Source: JAJDOD01 sp039024895
GTDB lineage: Bacteria; Pseudomonadota; Alphaproteobacteria; Rhodobacterales; Rhodobacteraceae
DNA: 64,000 nucleotides
NCBI GenBank assembly: GCA_039024895.1
Contig: JBCCPJ010000002.1
Coordinates: forward strand, 1-64,000
Reading direction: 5' to 3'
In this document: piece after piece, positions 50,236 through 57,973 of the stretch
How positions within the stretch are numbered: the stretch's first letter is position 1
How the letters are laid out: each line of letters starts with the position of its first letter
Notes under the pieces: model-generated
Databases searched by the model: none
Told to the model about the DNA's origin: nothing
The model's input: only the letters and a program-made list of their open reading frames with translations
Made by a program: the position numbers and the translations under genes

Positions 50236-53200
50236 ATGGAAAAGACATTCAACGCCCAGGAAGCCGAAGCCCGCATCTATGCCAAATGGGAGGCGGATGG
50301 CTGCTTCAAAGCCGGGGCGAATGCTTCGTCGGACGAGACCTTCTCCATCATGATCCCGCCGCCCAATGTTACAGGCGCGCTCCACATGGGCCACGCCTTC
50401 AACAACACGTTGCAAGACATCCTGACGCGCTGGCACCGGATGCAGGGGCACGACACGCTTTGGCAGCCGGGCACGGATCACGCCGGGATCGCAACGCAGA
50501 TGGTGGTTGAACGCTACCTGATGGAAACCCAGCAGCCGGGTCGCCGCGAATTGGGGCGCGAGGCGTTTACCCAGAAAGTCTGGGAACAAAAAGTCCGCTC
50601 GCGTGGCAATATAAAAGGCCAGTTGGAGCGCCTCGGTGCATCCTGCGACTGGTCGCGCGAGGCTTTCACCATGTCGGGTGCGCCCGGGGCACCAGCGGGT
50701 GAAGACGGCAACTTCCACGACGCGGTGATCCGCGTCTTTGTCAAGATGTACGAAGACGGGCTGATCTATCGCGGCAAACGCCTCGTCAACTGGGACCCGC
50801 ATTTTGAAACCGCGATTTCCGACCTCGAGGTCGAGAACATCGAAGTTGACGGCCACATGTGGCACTTCAAATACCCGCTCGCGGGTGGCGTCACCTATGA
50901 ATACGTCGAAAGGGACGAAGACGGAAACGAGACGCTCCGCGAAACCCGCGACTATATCTCCATCGCCACCACCCGCCCCGAGACCATGCTCGGCGACGGC
51001 GCGGTCGCGGTCCACCCGTCCGACGAACGCTACGCCCCCATCGTCGGCAAGCTTTGCGAAATCCCCGTCGGCCCCAAGGAACACCGCCGCCTGATCCCGA
51101 TCATCACCGATGAGTACCCCGACCCCGACTTCGGCTCGGGTGCCGTCAAGATCACCGGTGCCCATGACTTCAACGACTACCAGGTCGCTAAGCGCGGCAA
51201 CATCCCCATGTACCGCCTGATGGACACCAAGGGCGACATGCGTGACGACGGCGCGCCCTACGCCGAAGCCGCCGCCATCGCGATGAGCGTGGCCAAGGGG
51301 GAGAAAACCCTCACCGAGGCCGAGACCGACACGATCAACCTCATCCCAGACGACCTCCGCGGCCTGCCCCGCGAAGCTGCCCGCAAACAGGTCGTCGAGC
51401 AAATCACCGCCGAAGGTCTTGCCGTCATGACCAAGGCGGATGATCCCCGTTTGGGCGGTGGGGTGAAACCCCACCCTACGCCCGATCCAAATGGTAAGGT
51501 GGGTTTCCAACCCACCGACGACCAACCGGAACCGCCCATGGTCCCCCTCGTCGAAGCCAAGAAAATCATGGCCCCCTATGGCGACCGCTCCAAGGTCGTC
51601 ATCGAACCCATGCTCACCGACCAATGGTTCGTGGATACACATAAAATCGTCGGCCCCGCGCTCAATGCCGTCCGCAACGGCACCACCGAAATCCTGCCCG
51701 AGCAGCACAAGAAGGTCTACTTCAACTGGCTCGAGAACATCGAACCCTGGTGCATCTCGCGACAACTCTGGTGGGGGCATCAGATCCCGGTTTGGTATGG
51801 GCCGAAAGTCGAAAACAAGGATGGAAAACTCAATGATGCAACAGGGGGTACCGGCGACCTCTACATCCCATTTTGCGCAGCCAACTTCGAAGAAGCTCGC
51901 GCGAAGGCGGTAGAATACTACGGCGCGGACTTGATCGAAGAGGTTTCTTTCGAAGACTATCCAAGATCCGTGTTTCCAGTTTTGAACGCGGCCAACGAAA
52001 ATAAGCCGGCCGATACTGTTTTAATCCCGCTAACTCGCGACCCCGACGTCCTCGACACCTGGTTCTCCTCCGGCCTCTGGCCCATTGGCACGCTCGGCTG
52101 GCCGGCGTCCACGCTGGAACTGAAGAAATACTTCCCCACCTCCGTCCTCATCACCGGCTTCGACATCATCTTCTTCTGGGTCGCCCGCATGATGATGATG
52201 CAATACGCCACCGTCGGCGACCGCCCGTTTGACACCGTCTATGTCCACGCCCTCGTCCGCGACGAGAAGGGCAAGAAAATGTCGAAGTCCTTAGGCAATG
52301 TCCTCGACCCGCTCGAACTGGTTGACGAATACGGCGCCGACGCCGTCCGCTTCACGCTGACCTCCATGGCCGCCATGGGCCGCGACCTGAAGCTCTCGAC
52401 GCAGCGCATCCAGGGCTACCGCAACTTCACCACGAAGCTTTGGAACGCCGCGCGCTTTGCCGAAATGAACGGCGTCTTTTCGGTGGCGCGCACCGACGGG
52501 ATACCGACGTTACACCGACGCGATACCGATGCGGGAAATTCGGTGAACAAATGGATCGTGGGGGAGGTCGCGAAAACGCGAATGGCTCTTGACGAGGCGC
52601 TGGCGGCCTTCCGCTTCAACGACGCCGCCAACACGCTTTACGCCTTCACCTACACCTATTGCGATTGGTATCTGGAGTTCTCCAAACCCTTGATGTCCGG
52701 CGATTTTGCCGATGAAACGCGGGAAACGATGGCCTGGGCGCTGGACCAGCTTTTGATCATGCTCCACCCCATCATGCCCTTCATCACCGAAGAGCTATGG
52801 GACCTCTCCGCCCCCGCCCGCGCCAAGCCCTGCGTGCATGCCGATTGGCCTACTTACGGTACTGAAATCATTGATGAAACTGCAGCTAACGAACTCAACT
52901 GGGTGCGTGATCTTATCGAGAAAACCCGCTCCGTCCGGGGCGAAATGAACGTGCCCAAAAAGGAAAAGGTCACGCTTCTTCAGCTCAGCCTCGACCCCGC
53001 GCAGGACGCCATGTGGAGCCGCAACGAGACGCTGATCACCAGCGATCGCGAGGCCGGGATCGCCGGGCGCGAAAGCAGCGATGCCGCGCCCAAGGGCAGC
53101 GCGACCATTGCCGTTGTCGGCGGCACCTTCGCCCTCCCTCTCGCAGGTCTGATCGACGCCGGCGCGGAAAAAGCCCGCCTCGAAAAATCCGTCGGCAAGC

Positions 53201-53364
53201 TCCAAAAAGAGGTCAAAGGCCTGGAAGCTCGCCTCAAAAATCCAAAATTCCGAGAAAACGCCAGCGCCGATGTCATTGAAGAAACTGAGGAAAACGCGCG
53301 TGTCCGCGGCGCGCAGCTCATGCGGTTGGAAACCGCTCTCGCCCGGCTGCAAGAGTTAGCGTGA
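50236..53364 (+). CDS. valS: Valyl-tRNA synthetase
   Basis: A 1042-aa class I synthetase. The HIGH motif is in PNVTGALHMGHAFNN, the KMSKS motif in KGKKMSKSLGN, with the editing domain between and a C-terminal coiled coil (about 970-1040). The ORF extends upstream but the ATG at 50236 starts the conserved TFNAQEAEARIYAKWEADG. Two stretches are unusual: residues coded by 51450-51525 contain two hairpin repeats, and 51790-52030 is longer and more AT-rich at third positions than the rest. It is longer than E. coli ValS (951). Confidence 0.96.
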   Translation: MEKTFNAQEAEARIYAKWEADGCFKAGANASSDETFSIMIPPPNVTGALHMGHAFNNTLQDILTRWHRMQGHDTLWQPGTDHAGIATQMVVERYLMETQQPGRRELGREAFTQKVWEQKVRSRGNIKGQLERLGASCDWSREAFTMSGAPGAPAGEDGNFHDAVIRVFVKMYEDGLIYRGKRLVNWDPHFETAISDLEVENIEVDGHMWHFKYPLAGGVTYEYVERDEDGNETLRETRDYISIATTRPETMLGDGAVAVHPSDERYAPIVGKLCEIPVGPKEHRRLIPIITDEYPDPDFGSGAVKITGAHDFNDYQVAKRGNIPMYRLMDTKGDMRDDGAPYAEAAAIAMSVAKGEKTLTEAETDTINLIPDDLRGLPREAARKQVVEQITAEGLAVMTKADDPRLGGGVKPHPTPDPNGKVGFQPTDDQPEPPMVPLVEAKKIMAPYGDRSKVVIEPMLTDQWFVDTHKIVGPALNAVRNGTTEILPEQHKKVYFNWLENIEPWCISRQLWWGHQIPVWYGPKVENKDGKLNDATGGTGDLYIPFCAANFEEARAKAVEYYGADLIEEVSFEDYPRSVFPVLNAANENKPADTVLIPLTRDPDVLDTWFSSGLWPIGTLGWPASTLELKKYFPTSVLITGFDIIFFWVARMMMMQYATVGDRPFDTVYVHALVRDEKGKKMSKSLGNVLDPLELVDEYGADAVRFTLTSMAAMGRDLKLSTQRIQGYRNFTTKLWNAARFAEMNGVFSVARTDGIPTLHRRDTDAGNSVNKWIVGEVAKTRMALDEALAAFRFNDAANTLYAFTYTYCDWYLEFSKPLMSGDFADETRETMAWALDQLLIMLHPIMPFITEELWDLSAPARAKPCVHADWPTYGTEIIDETAANELNWVRDLIEKTRSVRGEMNVPKKEKVTLLQLSLDPAQDAMWSRNETLITSDREAGIAGRESSDAAPKGSATIAVVGGTFALPLAGLIDAGAEKARLEKSVGKLQKEVKGLEARLKNPKFRENASADVIEETEENARVRGAQLMRLETALARLQELA
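51457..51516. repeat. Pair of 8-3-8 hairpins inside valS
   Basis: Two perfect inverted repeats: GGTGGGGT-GAA-ACCCCACC at 51457-51475 and GGTGGGTT-TCC-AACCCACC at 51498-51516. They are translated in frame as part of a proline/glycine-rich loop (GGGVKPHPTPDPNGKVGFQP). The form resembles dispersed GTGGG-type palindromic repeats found between genes in many proteobacteria. Confidence 0.7.
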
Positions 53365-53477
53365 CACGATCATCGAGTTGAATAGTGCGAGCCAACGCAT
53401 CCTAAGTTTGTAACTTCCGATTTGACGCGCGCACCGGCCGCCCCAAAAAAATGAGACCCGGCTTGCAACCCGCTGGG

Positions 53478-53639
53478 CTACTTTACCACCCGGTCAATCG
53501 CCCGCATCATGCCAAGCGATTTGTCATAAACGAGTGTCAGAACGCGTTTGCCTGCTGCCGGTTTCAGCACCGGAACGCTTCGCACCGCCGCGCCAGAGAC
53601 GGTAACGGCCAAGAAGGTGCGACGGTTTAGGTCTGTCAT
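53478..53639 (-). CDS. 53-aa protein with twin-arginine-type N-terminus
   Basis: A short gene: MTDLNRRTFLAVTVSGAAV resembles a Tat signal (RRTFLA), followed by only about 30 residues ending LVYDKSLGMMRAIDRVVK. The VYDKSLGMMRAI tail looks like a motif I have met in other tiny Rhodobacteraceae proteins. It could be a real small exported protein or the remnant of a larger one. The ATG at 53639 was chosen for the signal-like start. Monocistronic, between valS and the carboxypeptidase gene. Confidence 0.55.
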   Translation of the reverse strand: MTDLNRRTFLAVTVSGAAVRSVPVLKPAAGKRVLTLVYDKSLGMMRAIDRVVK

Positions 53640-53844
53640 GGTGGCTTTCTCTTTTCTGCGCTGAGGATAAATGCGCATCAAAGACCGAACCATCAAGGTG
53701 AGCGCCATCCAATGCTTTGAAGAGTCGCGTTATTTTCACTGGCACACCCCGCAGTCCATCACTCTAAATGACCTTGCGATCCCGGGAAACCAATGGTGCA
53801 ACAGACCGGCGCGATAGAGATTATATGGGTGTTCTTCTGTCACC

Positions 53845-55236
53845 TTATCCCGGCCCGACAGGAATGCAGTTTACATTCTGAGCATGCAGGCGTCGACAAG
53901 CCAATTCCGCTCGATCTTCGGTCAACCCAACGAAATTGGCATCCCATCCTCTGGGAGAGCGCACCACTTTGCGCAGCGCGTCGTTGAGCGTTGCAATTTC
54001 CACCAGGGCGGTGCGCACCAGGACTCGCTCTGCTTCGTCACGGGTGGTGTATTGCCCAACATTGATTGCCCAATGGCGTCCGCCACTTGTGGACAGACGC
54101 GTGACGACAACAGGCTCCTCTTGACCCACAGCCTCACTTTCCTCGGCTTGTGGCCGTGGCGCAGGTCGTAAAAACGCGCCCGCAAGGCTCGCCGCCTGAA
54201 CAGCAAGGGGTGCGGGTTCGGGGAGATCGATTTTCGTGTCTGACACGGCGACCTCCGCGAGAACATCCGTGATCCCTTCGGCGACGGCAACAAGCGTCGT
54301 GTTGTCAGGTGCATCGATTGGGCGGGACAGGGGGCGCGGTGATTTTGTAACGATCCCGGTTGTCCTTACGATCTTGCCAGGCTTACCCCCCGACATGACC
54401 GGCTTGCGAGGCTTGACCACTGCCGTTCGGGTCGGGGACCGGTCAAACCCCATGTCGAGCAACTCGGCGATCCGCGCATTGCGCCAGGTCACCGAACGCC
54501 CGCCAAAGACTGTGGCGATCACCCTTTCCTGACCACGCTCGGCGGAAGCGACAAGGTTGTAGCCAGCCGCGCGGGTGTACCCGGTCTTGATGCCATCGGC
54601 CCCACGATACGCCCCAAGCAAACGGCGGTTGGTGTTTGCCACCATCTTGGTTCCGGCACTCGTCTGTTTGCGAGAGAACAAATTGTAGTATTGCGGGAAG
54701 TCATAGAACACATGACGCCCCAGAACAGTCATATCGCGCGCTGTCGACAAATGCCCGGTTTCGGTCAATCCGTGGGCATTTTTGAACGTCGTGCGGCCCA
54801 TACCCATCGCTGCTGCCATGCGGTTCATCCGCCTTGCAAACGCCGCCTCGGACCCGGAGATCGCTTCGCCGATCGCAGTCGCCGCGTCATTCGCGGATTT
54901 CACGGCGGCGGCGCGGATCAAGTAGCGCAGCTTGACGCGCTGACCGGCCTTGAGGCCCAGTTTAGACGGCGGCTCAGCCGCTGCTTTTCGCGAAATTGTC
55001 ACGAGACTGTCCATACTGATTTCCCCTTTTTCGACCGCATCGAACGCCACGTAGAGCGTCATCATTTTCGTCAGGGAAGCCGGATGGAGCCGTGTATCCG
55101 CATTCCGCGAGTGCAGGACCTTACCGGTTCGCGCATCGATCACCACTGCGGCATATGGCGCGGAAACAGCGCTGATCGGTGCCAAGAGAAAAGAAATAGT
55201 CGCAAACGCCCTAAGGACGACGGAAAATATCGTCAC
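53845..55236 (-). CDS. D-alanyl-D-alanine carboxypeptidase with SPOR domain
   Basis: A 463-aa peptidase of the S11/DacA type that trims peptidoglycan stem peptides in the periplasm. A signal peptide spans about 1-25 (FATISFLLAPISAVSA). The active-site motifs are SLTK (S54, K57), SAN in VKSANDAAT, and KTG in DGIKTGYT. A long Pro-rich linker is followed by a C-terminal SPOR domain (HWAINVGQYTTRDEAERVL), which should bind denuded glycan at division sites. The GTG start at 55236 gives a proper signal peptide; the longer ORF puts about 59 residues before it. Confidence 0.9.
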   Translation of the reverse strand: MTIFSVVLRAFATISFLLAPISAVSAPYAAVVIDARTGKVLHSRNADTRLHPASLTKMMTLYVAFDAVEKGEISMDSLVTISRKAAAEPPSKLGLKAGQRVKLRYLIRAAAVKSANDAATAIGEAISGSEAAFARRMNRMAAAMGMGRTTFKNAHGLTETGHLSTARDMTVLGRHVFYDFPQYYNLFSRKQTSAGTKMVANTNRRLLGAYRGADGIKTGYTRAAGYNLVASAERGQERVIATVFGGRSVTWRNARIAELLDMGFDRSPTRTAVVKPRKPVMSGGKPGKIVRTTGIVTKSPRPLSRPIDAPDNTTLVAVAEGITDVLAEVAVSDTKIDLPEPAPLAVQAASLAGAFLRPAPRPQAEESEAVGQEEPVVVTRLSTSGGRHWAINVGQYTTRDEAERVLVRTALVEIATLNDALRKVVRSPRGWDANFVGLTEDRAELACRRLHAQNVNCIPVGPG

Positions 55237-55688
55237 GAGATTACTGCCTTTTGCCTGCCTCGCGCCCCGATCTTTTCGCCGGAGCTTAGAAGTTATCCAC
55301 AACGGTAACACGGCAGATACCATCAGAAAACAATGAATTTTCGGTAATTTTTGTTGGCCAAGATAAAGGGCGAGCTTTCGCCGAGGCCGCAACATGTTGC
55401 GGAACCTGCGCAAAGAAAGCCCGACAACGGCACAGCTTGCATGGTCAAAGACCTCGCCCGATACGAAATTTCATCGCGAGGCCCGATAGTTTTCGGTGTC
55501 TGACTTTCCGACCGCAGCGCAAATTTTCCTGTTTCTAACCACCGCCGACCCCACACAAAGCTCCGCTGGCCTTAGCGAAATGCAATCCGGGGTCATTCGG
55601 CCCTTTTCTAACAGAACAGAACACCTATATTGTGCGCTCGATGGCAGGAACTGGCGTATCGGCACAGGTGACAATCCTCAAACTTCAT
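55237..55688. other. About 450-bp gap between carboxypeptidase gene and clpS
   Basis: No gene recognised. It is more AT-rich than its surroundings and must hold the divergent promoters of both genes. A lone DnaA-box-like TTATCCACA lies at 55293-55301; without companions it does not suggest an origin. Confidence 0.4.
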
Positions 55689-56024
55689 ATGATGGCCGCT
55701 GACGAAGACGGAACTGGCAATGACGGCGACGGCGAAACGTCTATTCTGACGAAAACAAAGCCGAAGACCGACAAGCCTCCGCTCTACAAAGTGATGCTCC
55801 TGAATGATGACTACACGCCGATGGAGTTCGTCGTGCATGTGCTAGAGCGTTTTTTCGGCATGAATCACGCCCAAGCATTTGAGCTGATGTTGACGGTTCA
55901 TAAGAAGGGCCTCGCGGTTGTTGGCGTTTTCAGCTTCGAAGTCGCCGAAACCAAAGTTGCCCAAGTGATGGACTTCGCGCGCCGCCATCAACACCCGCTG
56001 CAATGCACGATGGAGAAAGAGTGA
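55689..56024 (+). CDS. clpS: ATP-dependent Clp protease adaptor ClpS
   Basis: A 111-aa adaptor that delivers N-degron proteins to ClpAP. The binding pocket is intact: LLNDDYTPMEFVVHVLERFF (with the N-D-D and M gate residues) and the VHKKG histidine. The N-terminal tail is acidic and variable as usual. The start is unsure: ATG at 55689 or 55692 gives normal length, while GTG at 55632 would add 19 residues. It partners functionally with Bpt at 16136-16975, which creates leucine N-degrons. Confidence 0.93.
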   Translation: MMAADEDGTGNDGDGETSILTKTKPKTDKPPLYKVMLLNDDYTPMEFVVHVLERFFGMNHAQAFELMLTVHKKGLAVVGVFSFEVAETKVAQVMDFARRHQHPLQCTMEKE

Positions 56025-56069
56025 CCGACGGTCACCCTATCTGTTTATCGCAATGACCCCAGCCCAGAC

Positions 56070-57053
56070 ATGTTGAGCACGCGGCTCACCCTGCTTTTGG
56101 CGGACGGTTCGTTTGAAGTGGCTGGGGACGGCACTGCGGCGGTTGTCGGCCCCCCTGTTGGGACAGACCTGTCCATTTTGCCGAAAAACCGGGTCGAAGT
56201 CGTTCAGCGGTATTTCCCGGACCATAAGGCCTTTGCGGATGCGGGGTTTGCAACCAAAGTCGCGCCAGAGGGACCGTACTCTCTAAGCATTCTCGCCCTG
56301 CCTCGCGCAAAGCACGCAGCGCGCAGTTTGATCGCAACATTGCGACCGCTGACATCCGGTCATTTGATCGTCGACGGTCAGAAAACCGACGGCATCGACA
56401 GCCTTGTGAAAGACCTTCGGAAACACGCCGACGTCACCGAAGTCATCTCAAAAGCCCATGGCAAGCTTTGTGTGATCGAGGGGGGCGATTTTACAGATTG
56501 GGTCGAGGCCGAGATGGAGGTTGATGGCTTCAAGACGGGTCCCGGCGTCTTCTCAGCCGATAGGATTGATCCGGGGTCCGCCGCATTGATCGCGGCATTG
56601 CCGAAGGCGCTTACCGGCCATGTGGTTGACCTCGGTGCGGGATGGGGCGTGTTGGCCCATGCCGCTTTGGAGCGCGGGGCTACGTCCATCGACCTCGTGG
56701 AAGCGGACCATGTGGCAATTGAAGCTGCGCGACAGAATATTCGCAAGCCAAACGCACGCTTCCACTGGGCCGACGCCCGGACGTTTCTACCGGAAACGCC
56801 GCCAAAACACATTGTTTGCAACCCGCCCTTCCATGCCGCACGCGCGGCGGATCCAACCCTTGGCCAAGCTTTCATCAAAAACGCAAGGTCAATCCTGACC
56901 CGCAACGGAACGCTCTGGCTTGTCGCGAACCGCCATTTGCCCTATGAACGAACGCTGGATGAGGCCTTCGCCTCGGTCACAACCCTCGTTGACACAGCCG
57001 GGTACAAGGTTATCCGCGCCGAACGTCCCCGCCCCTCCCCAAAAGGAAGATAG
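56070..57053 (+). CDS. RsmC-like class I SAM methyltransferase
   Basis: A 327-aa protein with the two-domain layout of RsmC (16S rRNA m2G1207 methyltransferase): a degenerate N-terminal methyltransferase-like domain and an active C-terminal one. Motif I is HVVDLGAGWGVLAHAAL at about residue 185; the catalytic motif IV is CNPPFHAAR. The spacing fits rRNA guanine-N2 methylation. It begins 45 bases after clpS. Confidence 0.85.
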   Translation: MLSTRLTLLLADGSFEVAGDGTAAVVGPPVGTDLSILPKNRVEVVQRYFPDHKAFADAGFATKVAPEGPYSLSILALPRAKHAARSLIATLRPLTSGHLIVDGQKTDGIDSLVKDLRKHADVTEVISKAHGKLCVIEGGDFTDWVEAEMEVDGFKTGPGVFSADRIDPGSAALIAALPKALTGHVVDLGAGWGVLAHAALERGATSIDLVEADHVAIEAARQNIRKPNARFHWADARTFLPETPPKHIVCNPPFHAARAADPTLGQAFIKNARSILTRNGTLWLVANRHLPYERTLDEAFASVTTLVDTAGYKVIRAERPRPSPKGR

Positions 57054-57056
57054 CCC

Positions 57057-57863
57057 ATGTCCTTCTCCATTGCCGGAAAGACCGCTGTTGTGACGGGAGC
57101 CGCGAATGGCGTCGGTCTGTCCATCGCTCGACAATTCGTTGCCGCCGGGGCCAACGTCATGTTCGCTGACCGCGATGAAGAACGACTAAAGAACGAACTG
57201 CCTGACAATGACGACACTGCCGGTAATTCCGCCTTTCACGCCGGTGACCTCCGCGAGAAGCTGACGATCGCAAACCTGCTGTCAGCGACACTTGATCGGT
57301 TTGACCGCGTCGATATCCTTGTGAACGCCTCGCGTCAGATGGTGGCAGCCGACCCGCTGAATGCGGAGGATGACGCCGTCGATATGCTGATCCAGCAAAA
57401 CCTGATGACCTCGCTCCGCGTCAGCCAGCTCTTTGCCAAGCGCATGATCAAACAGGCGGAGGAGGCTGATCCCGACGCGCCAGCCGGTTCGATCATCAAC
57501 CTGTCCTCCATTGCCGCGCGCCGGACACAGCCCAACCTGTTGGCTTATTCGGTCAGCTCGGCGGCATTGGACCAACTCACCCGCTCCATGGCGGTCGCCC
57601 TCGCCCCCCACCGGATTCGGGTTAACGCCATCGCCCTCGGCTCGGTAATGAGTGCGTCGCTCAAGGGAGCGCTGAAGGAAGATGAGGACATGCGCGGCGA
57701 GATCATCGAAAGCACGCCCTTGTCTCGCATCGCAAGCCCCACCGAATTGGCCGATGCGGCACAGTTTTTGGCGTCGGAGGGGTCCAGTTTCGTGACCGGC
57801 GAAATCCTGACCGTCGACGGCGGACGTAGCTTGCTCGACACCTCCGGATCGCCGGCCCATTAA
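57057..57863 (+). CDS. Short-chain dehydrogenase/reductase lacking the catalytic lysine
   Basis: A 268-aa classical SDR. The cofactor motif is TGAANGVG at 14-21. The serine in IINLSSIAARR and the tyrosine 13 residues later in LAYSVSSAALD are in place, but the position four after Tyr, normally Lys, is Ser (codon TCG). NNAG is replaced by VNAS. The rest, including RVNAIALGSV and TGEILTVDGG, is normal. It may have lost activity or use another proton relay. It starts three bases after the rsmC-like gene. Confidence 0.85.
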   Translation: MSFSIAGKTAVVTGAANGVGLSIARQFVAAGANVMFADRDEERLKNELPDNDDTAGNSAFHAGDLREKLTIANLLSATLDRFDRVDILVNASRQMVAADPLNAEDDAVDMLIQQNLMTSLRVSQLFAKRMIKQAEEADPDAPAGSIINLSSIAARRTQPNLLAYSVSSAALDQLTRSMAVALAPHRIRVNAIALGSVMSASLKGALKEDEDMRGEIIESTPLSRIASPTELADAAQFLASEGSSFVTGEILTVDGGRSLLDTSGSPAH

Positions 57864-57950
57864 GGGTTGTTCTCTCGACCTAATCTGCATCACGAGAGTT
57901 GACGTACTAGCCGCAGAAGCCGACCAACAAACGCAACTTGCCGCCTGACT

Positions 57951-57973
57951 GCGACTTTGTGGCGTCGCTTTTA
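57951..57973 (+). terminator. Terminator of the SDR gene
   Basis: A GCGAC/GTCGC stem with an 8-nt loop is followed by TTTT on the plus strand. It lies in the gap to the convergent deacetylase-family gene and touches that gene's stop codon. Confidence 0.5.

Noticed and set aside
50203..51780. 525-codon minus-strand frame opposite valS
   Set aside because: Antisense shadow of valS, rich in Val/Asp/Gly with no recognisable family.
55293..55301. DnaA box TTATCCACA
   Set aside because: A single box with no further copies, no AT-rich unwinding element and no origin-associated genes nearby; not an origin.
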